From the NCBI GenBank assembly GCA_947588815.1, contig CANQAG010000006.1, positions 1 to 64,000 on the forward strand: a stretch of DNA of 64,000 nt, written 5' to 3'. This DNA comes from an uncultured Bacilli bacterium. GTDB lineage: Bacteria > Bacillota_I > Bacilli_A > RFN20 > CAG-449. Positions 1 to 9,126 of the stretch are shown here, in pieces (position 1 is the stretch's first letter; every line of letters starts with the position of its first letter). The notes under the pieces are model-generated. The model did no database searches. It saw nothing but the letters and a program-made list of their open reading frames with translations, and had not been told where the DNA came from. The position numbers were made by a program, and so were the translations under genes.

Positions 1-81
1 TAAAAAATAATTATTTCCTTTTCTTCTTTTTCCCTTATTTTTTTTATTTCGTTATTAAATACAATTTCCTATATAAATTTA

Positions 82-115
82 AAAAGTCCGCATTTTATAG
101 ATAATGCGGACTTTT
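82..115 (-). terminator. Rho-independent terminator of the ABC-2 exporter operon
   Basis: A 13-bp perfect stem (arms 82-94 and 103-115, core AGTCCGCATT/AATGCGGACT) with an 8-base loop lies just past the last exporter gene. On the minus strand it is followed by a short T-run, so it should end transcription of the three genes upstream. Confidence 0.85.
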
Positions 116-135
116 ATTATTTTCTAAATTTATTT

Positions 136-927
136 TTAAGATCCCGTACTTTCGTATCTTTTTGCACATTTAGTCCAAATAAATATCGATAGAAATAGCA
201 TAATCGCGGTGATTGCAACAATCAATATACTTAAAAGATATGGATTCAACGACGGATTTAAAATGTTAGAAACCGGATAATATATACATAATCCCAAAGG
301 AATTATGAAGGAAAATATAAAGCGAATAATTTTTGGGAAAATACTTAAAGGATATTTAGAATACATCGCAAAATTATAAACGATCTGTAAATATGCACCT
401 GTCCTTTTAAAGACAAAAGCCAAACCGGCAATAATAATTTTGAAGCTTGTAATTAATAAACTAGCGCATATAATACCAATAACCAATAATAAGACATTTC
501 CAAAAGAAACTGCCAAGTTCAAATTTATAGAGCAGAAAATAATCATAAAAATCGCCGTTAAAATTTCACCAAACGCCTCTAATTGAATTTCACAAGCGAT
601 AGTTTGAAATAAAACCGGAAGTGGTCTTAGAAAAAAACTATCCATCGTTCCATTTCGTACTTCAAAATAAGCGACGCTCCACAATTTATCGGTAAAAAGA
701 TGATCTAGACCAATAGCAAGATTGGTGATGCCATATAATAATCCTATTTCATACATATTCCATCCATCTAAAGACGGAACTTGCGAAACAATTAAAAACA
801 ATGTCAAAATTGAGGTGATTTCAGTAAACAAAAAAGCGATAATTCCTATAATTGTATTTGATTTATAAGATAATTTTGACATTAGCGACAATTTTGCGTA
901 AGTAAAATACAGTTTCAAATATCGCAT
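136..927 (-). CDS. ABC-2 type exporter permease (COG3694/DUF990-like)
   Basis: This 263-residue integral membrane protein has about six hydrophobic segments and a short charged tail. It resembles the DUF990-type permease (COG3694-like) that pairs with a second ABC-2 permease and a NatA-like ATPase. The motif RNGTMDSFFLRPLP after the second helix matches the cytoplasmic coupling segment of this family (the partner permease has RDGTIVNTLTKP at the same place). It is the last gene of a three-gene operon, 2 bp after the preceding gene, with a strong AAGGAGG 6 bases before the ATG. The transported substrate is not known; members of this group are often annotated as export systems for drugs or lipids. 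Confidence 0.8.
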   Translation of the reverse strand: MRYLKLYFTYAKLSLMSKLSYKSNTIIGIIAFLFTEITSILTLFLIVSQVPSLDGWNMYEIGLLYGITNLAIGLDHLFTDKLWSVAYFEVRNGTMDSFFLRPLPVLFQTIACEIQLEAFGEILTAIFMIIFCSINLNLAVSFGNVLLLVIGIICASLLITSFKIIIAGLAFVFKRTGAYLQIVYNFAMYSKYPLSIFPKIIRFIFSFIIPLGLCIYYPVSNILNPSLNPYLLSILIVAITAIMLFLSIFIWTKCAKRYESTGS

Positions 928-929
928 GA

Positions 930-1781
930 TTAGCCTCCTTGAACGACGATTTTTTTAATGCAGTGATTAAAAAGAAAATGATTTGCTATCTCTGAAATCA
1001 AAATATAGCCTAGCGCTAAACTTAAATAAATTAGCGCTCCGTAAACATCGATTTTTCCCATTAATATTAAAATCGGAGTAGAACTTAAAAATGCAAATGG
1101 TAAATACGAAAAAATCACCCCTGCAAAACCCATATATGACAATGGTACGGCTGCTCCGGATAAAAAACTTCTAATCGCATTCATAAACATGTTTAGACCA
1201 AACATATGTTGCGTATAAAATGTGAGCATTCCCATCATATAACCAAGCGCATCATTAATTAAAATAGCGACTAATAAAAAACACAAAAACAATAAAACGT
1301 TAATAGTGAACATCAACGGCTCAAAATGCACAAATCCACAACTTATAAAAACAATATATAAAATGGTAAGTAATGGTAACGCGACAAAGATCACTTGAAA
1401 AAACACTTGGCCAAAGCAAGTGAACAAATGACGCAAGCGATAGGAAACCGGTTTGGTTAAGGTATTGACAATCGTCCCATCTCGAACTTCGACATAGATA
1501 TTCCAACTAGTTTCACTGCTTATGGCACTGGCGAAAATCGTTGCAGTGGCTACATACAAAATCATTTCTTGGAAAGTAAAGCCATTAATGACACTATTCA
1601 TTCCTTCTGGAGCATTACGATAAATTGCTTGGTAAAGGAAGAAAATAAATAAAATTTCAATGGTTCCAATAAATATCCAACCATACATTTGCGCCTTATA
1701 AGCTAGTGCCGATTTCATACCAGCTCTAAAAAATGGCGTATATTTAGCTAATTTATTCTTTAATTTCTTCATTTTGAGCAT
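930..1781 (-). CDS. ABC-2 type exporter permease (COG4587-like)
   Basis: This is a 283-residue membrane protein with about six transmembrane segments, the second permease half of the transporter. It carries the RDGTIVNTLTKPVS segment that parallels the one in its partner, so the two probably form a heterodimeric pore. The start overlaps the end of the ATPase gene by 29 bp, which indicates translational coupling. AAGGAG lies 4 bases before the chosen ATG; a second in-frame ATG three codons later has longer spacing and is also possible. Substrate unknown. Confidence 0.8.
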   Translation of the reverse strand: MLKMKKLKNKLAKYTPFFRAGMKSALAYKAQMYGWIFIGTIEILFIFFLYQAIYRNAPEGMNSVINGFTFQEMILYVATATIFASAISSETSWNIYVEVRDGTIVNTLTKPVSYRLRHLFTCFGQVFFQVIFVALPLLTILYIVFISCGFVHFEPLMFTINVLLFLCFLLVAILINDALGYMMGMLTFYTQHMFGLNMFMNAIRSFLSGAAVPLSYMGFAGVIFSYLPFAFLSSTPILILMGKIDVYGALIYLSLALGYILISEIANHFLFNHCIKKIVVQGG

Positions 1782-2754
1782 ATAACTCCTTAGTTATTTC
1801 TTCAATGCCGATATCAAATATTTTAAAGTCGCTTATTTTATATTCCTCGATTAAAATTAAAAGCAGAGCATCTAAATCTACGTCATTTAAAGAAAAGGAA
1901 AGTTTAATATTATTTTCAAGTTTTTCAATCGTTATTTTTTCACAGAAAAGTTTGATTCTTTGTTCATCAAAGCCTTCAAAGAAAGGAAAAACAATATTTT
2001 TAATATTACCGAATTGATATTTGATGCTTTCGAGATTTCCATCATAAAGAATTTTACCTTTATCGATTATGATGATTCTCGAACACAACTCTTCAATATC
2101 TTTCATATCGTGTGTGGTTAAAATAACCGTCGTATTATAGTGACGATTTAACTCTTTAATAGCCTTTCTGATCTTGTCTTTAACAAGCACATCAAGGCCG
2201 ATTGTCGGCTCATCTAAATATAGGATCTTAGGATTATGAATAAGGCTCGCGGCAAAATCAGCTCTCATTCTTTGTCCTAAAGATAAACTTCTGACATTTT
2301 GATTCATAAACGATTTCAAATCTAATAAATCACAAAGATAATTGAATCTTTCTTCAAAATCCTCGTCGGATACTCGATAAACGGATTTTAAGATTTTAAA
2401 AGTTTCAATAAGCGGAATATCCCACCATAACTGAGTTTTTTGGCCAAAAACCACTCCGATTTCTTGATTGATTTCTTTCCGATGCTTCAAGACTGATTTT
2501 TGGTCAATTAATACTTCTCCCTCACTAGGAAAAAGAATTCCACACATCATTTTAATCGTCGTTGATTTACCCGCGCCGTTAGCACCGATATAACCGACAA
2601 TTTCTCCTTGTTCAATATTAAAGGAAATATTCTTTACTGCTTCAATATCTTGATATTTACGCGAAAAAAGAGTTTTTATCATTGAACCCAATCCATTGCC
2701 ACGAATTGGTTTTTTAAAGGTCTTTGATAAATTTTTAACTTCAATCAGCGGCAT
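1753..2754 (-). CDS. ABC transporter ATP-binding protein (COG4586/NatA-like)
   Basis: This 333-residue ATPase powers the two permeases encoded after it. It has Walker A GANGAGKST (about residue 57), a Q-loop in VVFGQKTQLWW, the signature LSLGQRMRADF, Walker B ILYLDEPTIGLD and the switch histidine in LTTHDM. The N-terminal extension before the nucleotide-binding fold and the C-terminal tail of roughly 100 residues are normal for COG4586 members. GAGGTGA lies 6 bases before the ATG. It is the first gene of the operon; no convincing promoter was seen in the 125 bp upstream. Confidence 0.9.
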   Translation of the reverse strand: MPLIEVKNLSKTFKKPIRGNGLGSMIKTLFSRKYQDIEAVKNISFNIEQGEIVGYIGANGAGKSTTIKMMCGILFPSEGEVLIDQKSVLKHRKEINQEIGVVFGQKTQLWWDIPLIETFKILKSVYRVSDEDFEERFNYLCDLLDLKSFMNQNVRSLSLGQRMRADFAASLIHNPKILYLDEPTIGLDVLVKDKIRKAIKELNRHYNTTVILTTHDMKDIEELCSRIIIIDKGKILYDGNLESIKYQFGNIKNIVFPFFEGFDEQRIKLFCEKITIEKLENNIKLSFSLNDVDLDALLLILIEEYKISDFKIFDIGIEEITKELYAQNEEIKE

Positions 2755-2879
2755 AAAACTTCACCTCACTATCAATATAAAGACCATTAAATATAAAAGC
2801 AAGTGCCACTTTTTTAAAGTAGCAATATCTAAATTATCATTATTTTTCTTTATTTAAATTAAAAACTAATTATAAAAAA

Positions 2880-3701
2880 CTACTTGGTAACAAAGATAAA
2901 ACCGCAAGCATTTGGTCCCCAATGGCAAGCGATGACAGGATCTATATTATCAAAATCACTCATCAAGGGGAGATATTTTTGATCCACTAAATTTAATAGT
3001 AACTTTAAATTTTTATCGTTATATGTATAGGACGCAATAATAGGATAAGCCGGATCAATAGTTCTATCCAATTCTGCAGCGATATATTTCGCCGCATTCT
3101 TCAAACCAATCTTTTTACATTCCACTTTTACATAACCATCTTTAAAAGTAATGACCGGTTTAATGTGAAAACTAGTACCTAATATCCAATCTTTTATAGA
3201 TAAACGTCCGCCTTTCAGCAAGTAGTTTAAGGTTTCCGGAATTGCTAAAATCTTAATGCGCGGAATTAAATTTTGAATTTTATCGACAATAATATCAAGT
3301 GGTTGATCGCGATACTTATTAATTTCTTCTACTAAAATACGAATACCTCCAACTGCAAGCATCGTATCAATAACTTTTACTTTAGGATCATTTTCAAACA
3401 ATCTTTTTATTGAATCAAAAGTACTTGAAAGTTTGGATGAGAATACTAAGATGATGACATCATCACCGGATTTAGTGTATTCAGATACTTTTTTTTCAAT
3501 TTTATCTAAATATGGTAAAGATGTTTTAGGAAAAAGTTTATTAGTAATCAGCATATCGTAAAATTCATCAATTGATTGATCTAGGCCATCTTCGTATTCC
3601 TTTTCGCCCATTAAATAACGTAGAGGAATAATCTCAATATCATACTTACTTTTTTCGTCTTGCTTGATACTGCTCCCAGAATCAACAAATACTTTTAGCA
3701 T
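2880..3701 (-). CDS. DegV family fatty acid-binding protein
   Basis: This 273-residue DegV-fold (EDD) protein belongs to a family whose members bind a fatty acid and present it to fatty acid kinase FakA. Typical marks are the N-terminal VDSGSS (the usual VDSTSD position), PLRYLMGEKEY, KTSLP, VIILVFSSKLSSTFDS, the glycine-rich LKGGRLS in the middle and GPNACGFIF at the end. AGGAGG sits 7 bases before the ATG. It stands alone between the exporter operon and the accessory block. A possible promoter (TTGCAA, 18 bases, TAAAAT) lies just upstream. The ligand cannot be deduced from the sequence. Confidence 0.9.
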   Translation of the reverse strand: MLKVFVDSGSSIKQDEKSKYDIEIIPLRYLMGEKEYEDGLDQSIDEFYDMLITNKLFPKTSLPYLDKIEKKVSEYTKSGDDVIILVFSSKLSSTFDSIKRLFENDPKVKVIDTMLAVGGIRILVEEINKYRDQPLDIIVDKIQNLIPRIKILAIPETLNYLLKGGRLSIKDWILGTSFHIKPVITFKDGYVKVECKKIGLKNAAKYIAAELDRTIDPAYPIIASYTYNDKNLKLLLNLVDQKYLPLMSDFDNIDPVIACHWGPNACGFIFVTK

Positions 3702-3788
3702 AAACTTCCTCCTATTAAGTATATTTTAGTCACATTACCTTTAATTTTGCAAATCAAGTTATTGCGTTAATAAAATAATTATCAAATA

Positions 3789-3803
3789 TATGTGACTCAC
3801 ATA
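3789..3803. repeat. 15-base inverted repeat, possible operator
   Basis: TATGTGA and TCACATA flank a single C, about 90 bp upstream of the degV start codon. It could be a regulator binding site, but no regulator gene is nearby and the spacing does not match the CRP/FNR pattern. Confidence 0.3.
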
Positions 3804-4325
3804 ATTATATTAAAATATACTGCTAATTATTTTCTTATTTATCTTTATTTTTTCGACACTATTTTTAACAAAATTACTACTTTCGAAACTATTTTATTTT
3901 TAACATGTAACTTAGGCAAACTTTATCCAATGCTCATTGCATCATGTACATTCTTACTATGTAATCTTTTTGCTTTAATTTGAGTGCATTTTACTCTTTT
4001 AAATTAAATCAAAATTACATTTCGAATGTTCTTTAACATTACCATAACTACACTGAAAAATGCAAGTTAAACTGAAATCTTATTTATGTTTTTATTCAAC
4101 AAAAACTTTATTTGAATGATCTTTTTAAGTCTTTGCTTTAAAAAAATAATGACATTGCCATGAGAAATATTTTTTTAGCGTACTAAAGTAAAACTTTTAC
4201 TTTCATCATTTTGACAATATTTTTGCAATAATTTGCTCTTAAGTTAAGTCGAAATTCTCTTGATTTTACGCCTTTTTTTGTATTATTTTAATATGGTTAC
4301 CATCTTAATAAACTAATCGATCATC

Positions 4326-4353
4326 TTGAAAATGTTTCCATTAATGTTATAAT
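4326..4353 (+). promoter_or_regulatory. Sigma-A type promoter of the HD-RyR-SLOG gene
   Basis: TTGAAA (4326-4331), a 16-base spacer and TATAAT (4348-4353), with an upstream TG giving an extended -10. It lies about 40 bp before the ATG at 4394. Confidence 0.7.
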
Positions 4354-4393
4354 TTTATTAACTTTTACCAATGGTAAATCAAATGGAGATTCT

Positions 4394-6655
4394 ATGAAAA
4401 CACTTTCGGAATTAAGTAGCAAATTTTTCAATTTGCTTGATATGAAAGATTATGAAAAACCTGAAACTGTCGAAAGCGATAAGTTATGTTTTGAAAATTC
4501 ACTTAAGCAATTTCTTGCAAGCGGAAAAAAAGAGGACGCTTTTTCCGTTTATTTTTGTTTCAGTGAAATATTTAAATTATTTGGTCAAGGATATGAAAAT
4601 ACCAAAAAACTACTGGAACTGCTTTCAGATCACGAATATCATTCTGGAGAACTTCTAGCCAAACATCGTGATCACTATTCTCATTCAGTGTATGTTTTTG
4701 CATTAGGATTAGCAATATACGCTAATGATGCGGCTTATCGTCGTAATTATTTATCCTTTTATCAGCTTAAAGACAATGGTGTTTCCGCTTATCACTTTTT
4801 AAAATTTTGGGGAATGGTAGCATTGTTTCATGATATCGGTTACCCTTTCCAGTTAGCGCACGAACAAATTAAAGCATACGTAGAAGATGTATGGGGAAAA
4901 AACGAAGAGAGAAATCTTTTTGTTTCTTATGGCAATTTTGATGAATTTATTACATTTAACGCCGAAACTCGCAAAAATCTTGCAAAAGTATTTCCTGAGG
5001 CACAACCATTTAATAATATCCATGATTTACTTGCTTATGGCCTACAAATACGAGAAGGCTATGATCCAAAAACCGTTTGTCCGATACTCAAAGAACGAAT
5101 TGTAAATCAACCAAGATTTATAGATCACGGGTATTTCAGCGCGATAATTTTAACTCGCCAACTTTTTTCTCTCCCAGAATATAAATTTGATATTCGCTAT
5201 CTTGATGTACTAACTGCAATTCTTTTACACAATAATTTCAATAAATACGATGCACCAAATAAGCACCCTATTCGTTTTGATGAACATCCGCTTGCCTATC
5301 TTTTAATCCTCTGTGATGAATTACAATGTTGGGATAGACTTGCTTATGGTAAAATAAGCAAACGAGATCCTATTGCGTGGGATTGTGGTCTTGACATTAC
5401 CACAAATAATCTAGTCATAAATTATATTTATGATTCTTTTATCACGCGCGAATATGACAAAGCAATGGAGTTAAACGTTATACTTAATAAAAATTATCGA
5501 GAAATGAAAGAAGGAACATTTATCGAAAAAATATATGAATATATTGAAACTCCTCTTCAAATTACAGTTAAAACACAAGAAAAGAAGAAAGAAAAAAGGA
5601 CTCATCTTTTCGCTTCAGATGATAATTTTATCTGTTTGTGTGATTTAGCAAAAGCCATTCATATCAGTTACAACGAACACTGTAAATCTCTCAGCAGTGA
5701 ATTTATAAGTGAAGATTTCGGCAATCTTGATTTGGAATTTAAAATGTCAAATATTGAACAAGCTAAGTCTTATGCCTATAAATTAGAACTTATTAATTGT
5801 TTTTTTAGCAGAAAAGAACTTGATTATCCTATTGTAGAAGATTTTAACCATGTAGAAACGACCTATAAGAATAATCTCGGTTTTCTTTGTCGCGAGGAAC
5901 ATGTACGCTGGGTCAAAGAAAAGCTTGCCATGGGTTGGAAATATGGTACTGATTATAAAACTTTGGAGGAACGCAATAAGAAAAAGATTCATAAAGACAT
6001 CGTTCCCTATGAGATGCTTACAGTAGAAGAACAATCTAAAGATGAGTTAATGGTAAATAATATTATCGACTTATTGAAAAAGTTTGATAGCAATATAAAA
6101 ATCTATAATTTCCGTATAGGTCGAAAGCCAAATCTTGAAATTGCCGGAACAGGGCATCGCTTTTTTAACGACGACTCTGAAAAATTAAAGATACAAGTTA
6201 AGAAAATTTTAAGCTCTTTTAGCAAAACCCATCATGTCATCGTGCGTACATGTTTTGCATATGGTGCTGACCAACTTATTGCAGAATGCGCTATAGAACT
6301 CGGAATTACGCTTAAAGCAGACCTACCGATGCCGATTGAAAAATATATTGAAGATGTCAAAAATAACACTATTGCCAATGGGTATAAATTTGGAAAAGAA
6401 GAAGAACTTAAAATGCGTCATCTTCTTGCTCAAACCGTGGCGTGCCGTGTTATTTCAGACCCCATACACACATATGCTGCAGCCAATGCATACATAGTAA
6501 AAAAATGCAATAAATTAATTGCACTTTGGGATAGAAACGAAATTCCTTTAAATGATAAAGTTGGAAATCCCATAAATCGCGGTGGTACATTCGATTGTAT
6601 CACTATGGCTCGTGAAAATAATAAGGAAGTAATTATTGTAGATTGCTACCGCTAA
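4394..6655 (+). CDS. HD-domain, RyR-domain and SLOG-domain signalling protein
   Basis: This 753-residue protein has three recognisable parts. The N-terminal half (about 90-330) holds an HD phosphohydrolase-like core, with histidines in HRDHYSHS near residue 91 and the metal-binding pair in ALFHDIGYP near residue 144. Residues about 496-575 form a RyR domain: EEHVRWVKEKLAMGWKYG, then HKDIVPYEML and a conserved acidic tail. The last 170 residues look like a SLOG (LOG/DprA-type Rossmann) nucleotide-binding domain: AGTGHRFF, CFAYGADQLIAE, YAAANAYIV, ALWDRN and the final NRGGTFDCI. SLOG and RyR domains are linked in published comparative-genomic work to nucleotide-based conflict and stress systems. 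The gene has its own promoter and GGAG 6 bases before ATG, and converges on a second RyR gene 49 bp away. The exact function, substrate and ligand are unknown; that it acts in defence is inference. Confidence 0.7.
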   Translation: MKTLSELSSKFFNLLDMKDYEKPETVESDKLCFENSLKQFLASGKKEDAFSVYFCFSEIFKLFGQGYENTKKLLELLSDHEYHSGELLAKHRDHYSHSVYVFALGLAIYANDAAYRRNYLSFYQLKDNGVSAYHFLKFWGMVALFHDIGYPFQLAHEQIKAYVEDVWGKNEERNLFVSYGNFDEFITFNAETRKNLAKVFPEAQPFNNIHDLLAYGLQIREGYDPKTVCPILKERIVNQPRFIDHGYFSAIILTRQLFSLPEYKFDIRYLDVLTAILLHNNFNKYDAPNKHPIRFDEHPLAYLLILCDELQCWDRLAYGKISKRDPIAWDCGLDITTNNLVINYIYDSFITREYDKAMELNVILNKNYREMKEGTFIEKIYEYIETPLQITVKTQEKKKEKRTHLFASDDNFICLCDLAKAIHISYNEHCKSLSSEFISEDFGNLDLEFKMSNIEQAKSYAYKLELINCFFSRKELDYPIVEDFNHVETTYKNNLGFLCREEHVRWVKEKLAMGWKYGTDYKTLEERNKKKIHKDIVPYEMLTVEEQSKDELMVNNIIDLLKKFDSNIKIYNFRIGRKPNLEIAGTGHRFFNDDSEKLKIQVKKILSSFSKTHHVIVRTCFAYGADQLIAECAIELGITLKADLPMPIEKYIEDVKNNTIANGYKFGKEEELKMRHLLAQTVACRVISDPIHTYAAANAYIVKKCNKLIALWDRNEIPLNDKVGNPINRGGTFDCITMARENNKEVIIVDCYR

Positions 6656-6704
6656 CATTAATAAACTTTGATAGTTATTAAAAAATTGGATAAACCTTAA
6701 AATA

Positions 6705-8894
6705 TCACGAATTTATTTTAGTCTTTTTTATCAATTTATATTTACAACTTTCTAATAACCAATCTATATCATCCATAAGTTGGTAATCATAGCGAATTAC
6801 ATCAGCTTCTTCTTCACTGATCCCTTTTTTTGTTGCAAGAATTTTTCTAAATTCAACAAGTCCTTCCATTGTAGTTAAATTACCGTGTTTGCGTTTTTCC
6901 AAAAGCTCATCTTTATCCAAAGCAAGCTCTTCTTTGCTGCAAGGAATGAGTCCGTTTACTATCATATTGGCACACCAGCGGAAATGCTCTTGAACGGCCA
7001 ACGTCCAACGAATAGATTCTCGAAATTGTTCTTTGTTAGAATATTGCCATATCTGTTTTTTACCAAGAGTATATCTCGACCCAACACGTTTATCCCCTTT
7101 TTCATAATAAGCAATAAATTCATCGAGACTATTTTTTCCGTCAATACAATAATCATAGTTGCAAAGTTGCAATTTTTGACGGATACTTAGGCAAGCATAA
7201 ATGTTTGAATCTCTTTGAAACTGCTTGTAAGAATACCATTTATCTCTGGCCAACTTTTTAATTCTATCATCATTTAAGATATTAGATGAGGCATTACTCT
7301 TATTTTGCTTTACTTCATATATCGCAGTGTAAAGTAAATGTCTGCTTCGTGCCATATGCTCTATTTTTTCGTGCATTATTGTTTCGGCATTGTAAACGCA
7401 GCTTTTATTCGAGCCAAATATTATAATTGAATTAAATTCTTCTCGCAGTTCTTTTGCCAAATTTTCATCACGCACTTTAATAAATAGCTTGACTGGGGAA
7501 ATAACATTCCATTCCTTTAGCTTTTGCTGCAATTTTTTGGCAAGCTCAATATTTTCTATATCCGAGCCAAACGATATAATTATGTAATTATAAGTATTAT
7601 TTTTAATCAGTTCTTGCTGAATGGAATAGTAAAAAGCAGGATGAGCAATATCCAAAGCATGCTTTTCAACTTGTGCAGGCATCTCAGGTAGTTCGAGAAA
7701 TTCCTTTTCATGTCCTTTGTAATAATCCAAAAATTTTTGATAACGCATGTAACTATAATGTAAATTTCCACTGAGTACATTATTATCATCCGCAAATTTC
7801 CCTTGGGGATAATAACGGTCGTAAATATGGTATTTTACAGGCTTTAGTACAAGCTTACCATCTTTCAAAGTAAGAAATTGATTGTTGGAAACAGAATCTA
7901 AAAATAAACTTTCATTAAATTTGCCGAATCCTATCAAAAATACATTCAAATTGATTTCATTGCGGATTGTTGCGGTAGAGTAGTCAATCTCTCGATCTGT
8001 CATAAATTGCGTAAGCGGATAATTTTCAATAAAGTTCATCGCAATCTGCTTATGGCGACTTATGAAGTGAATAATTCCTCTTGAGGCTTCAACATAATGA
8101 TTGAAGAGTGCCTCATTAGATCTTGAACCAAAGACATAGACAAAAAGACCAATATCTTCGATTAATGGAAGATCTATAAGTTTTTCTGACTCTATCAAAT
8201 GGCAAATTTGCTTTATGTATAAAAGACTTTTAGAATCATCCTCGATATTTAAAATAACAGAAATTTTCTTTTTTGAAAAATCGTGGAATAACTTTTTAAG
8301 AAGTTGGGCGAGATTATCGTCATTCCGCAATTGCAGATATGACGCTTTTTCTACAAATGCTGTATCGCACAAGTTAGAATTTTTATTACAAAAAAGAATT
8401 CTTTTTGAGTCTTTAGGAATGGTGGAAAGTATATCGATTGTATTCGAGTCAGAGCCAACAACTACAACCACTTTCTTATGAAATTTTCGAGTTATGCTAA
8501 GTGAAATATAATTTATAAACGCTTGTCCGCAAAATGAAATCGTAAATGTAAGTGCATTTAATATTATAAGTGTATAAAGCGAGTTTATCGCAATATGGAA
8601 TAATAAATTTTCAGCCATAAGCGGTGCGACAGTTGAAAAGTCGAATTTCAGTACAACAACTTCAATACAAGCACGGATAGATAGCCATATGGCTCCTTCA
8701 ATGCTTTGTCCATTAAATCTATGAGCAATAAAAAACAATGGAATGATAGCAAAATAAATTAATGTGAATTTACCACGTTTAAAACTCTTTATTCGTTTTA
8801 AACGTTCTTTGCTTGAACACTTTATAAGCCAAAAAACAATTGCTCCCAAAAGAACAAACATGTAAATAAGACAAATAACAATAACTATATCCAT
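6705..8894 (-). CDS. Membrane protein with two Rossmann (TrkA-N-like) domains and a RyR domain
   Basis: This 729-residue protein has an N-terminal membrane part of about three to four helices (residues 2-24, 44-60, 100-130). A first Rossmann-like strand-loop KKVVVVVGSDSNTIDI follows near residue 140, and a second with GFGKFNESLF near residue 325, as in TrkA-N/RCK ligand-gated channels. The C-terminal 100 residues form a RyR domain: VQEHFRWCANMIVNGLIP, then KHGNLTTMEGL and the acidic YDYQLMDDIDWLLE. The layout suggests a ligand-gated membrane effector. It faces the HD-RyR-SLOG gene tail to tail, and both proteins end with or contain RyR, so a shared ligand is plausible. The start has only a weak SD. 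Whether it conducts ions is inference. Confidence 0.65.
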   Translation of the reverse strand: MDIVIVICLIYMFVLLGAIVFWLIKCSSKERLKRIKSFKRGKFTLIYFAIIPLFFIAHRFNGQSIEGAIWLSIRACIEVVVLKFDFSTVAPLMAENLLFHIAINSLYTLIILNALTFTISFCGQAFINYISLSITRKFHKKVVVVVGSDSNTIDILSTIPKDSKRILFCNKNSNLCDTAFVEKASYLQLRNDDNLAQLLKKLFHDFSKKKISVILNIEDDSKSLLYIKQICHLIESEKLIDLPLIEDIGLFVYVFGSRSNEALFNHYVEASRGIIHFISRHKQIAMNFIENYPLTQFMTDREIDYSTATIRNEINLNVFLIGFGKFNESLFLDSVSNNQFLTLKDGKLVLKPVKYHIYDRYYPQGKFADDNNVLSGNLHYSYMRYQKFLDYYKGHEKEFLELPEMPAQVEKHALDIAHPAFYYSIQQELIKNNTYNYIIISFGSDIENIELAKKLQQKLKEWNVISPVKLFIKVRDENLAKELREEFNSIIIFGSNKSCVYNAETIMHEKIEHMARSRHLLYTAIYEVKQNKSNASSNILNDDRIKKLARDKWYSYKQFQRDSNIYACLSIRQKLQLCNYDYCIDGKNSLDEFIAYYEKGDKRVGSRYTLGKKQIWQYSNKEQFRESIRWTLAVQEHFRWCANMIVNGLIPCSKEELALDKDELLEKRKHGNLTTMEGLVEFRKILATKKGISEEEADVIRYDYQLMDDIDWLLESCKYKLIKKTKINS

Positions 8895-8998
8895 TCGTTT
8901 AACCCAAATAATAATTTTGTAACAACCTATTATTTATCGTAATAAATATTCACTTTGTTCGATAATAGTTGTATTAAAGGATAACATATTTCCTAATA

Positions 8999-9073
8999 TG
9001 GCTGGGGTAGCTGGATTCGAACCAGCGCATCTGGGGTTCAGAGTCCCATGTCTTACCGCTTGACGATACCCCA
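8999..9073 (-). tRNA. tRNA-Gln (anticodon CTG), CCA encoded
   Basis: The minus strand folds as a cloverleaf with acceptor arm TGGGGTA/TACCCCA, discriminator G and an encoded CCA. The anticodon loop CTCTGAA gives anticodon CTG. The T-arm is GCTGG-TTCGAAT-CCAGC. Pair 31-39 in the anticodon stem reads A-C, a mismatch. The 3' end faces the HD/RyR gene pair. Confidence 0.93.
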
Positions 9074-9083
9074 ATCGATAAAA

Positions 9084-9111
9084 ATTATATCATACTCAAA
9101 AGTGAAATCAA
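9084..9111 (-). promoter_or_regulatory. Promoter of tRNA-Gln
   Basis: On the minus strand TTGATT (9106-9111), a 16-base spacer and TATAAT (9084-9089) with TG one base upstream. The expected start point is just before the tRNA 5' end at 9073. Confidence 0.75.
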
Positions 9112-9126
9112 GAAAAGATGTTAATT

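Larger units (their letters stand above)
3702..4393. other. AT-rich intergenic stretch, 692 bp, no gene seen
   Basis: No open frame here has a credible start or family resemblance. The stretch is very AT-rich. It holds a perfect 15-base inverted repeat, TATGTGA-C-TCACATA, at 3789-3803 upstream of degV, an AT palindrome AAAGTAAAA/TTTTACTTT near 4184-4202, and the promoter of the following plus-strand gene. It marks the left edge of an accessory block. Confidence 0.6.

Noticed and set aside
136..2754. Three-gene ABC-2 exporter as a bacteriocin immunity system
   Set aside because: No bacteriocin precursor, modification enzyme or two-component pair is adjacent; it is left as an exporter of unknown substrate.
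3789..3803. TGTGA/TCACA repeat as a CRP site
   Set aside because: CRP-type sites have six bases between half-sites; here only one base separates them.
3792..3983. Open frame of 63 codons on the plus strand in the gap before the HD-RyR-SLOG gene
   Set aside because: No SD, very AT-rich composition and low-complexity sequence; no recognisable family.
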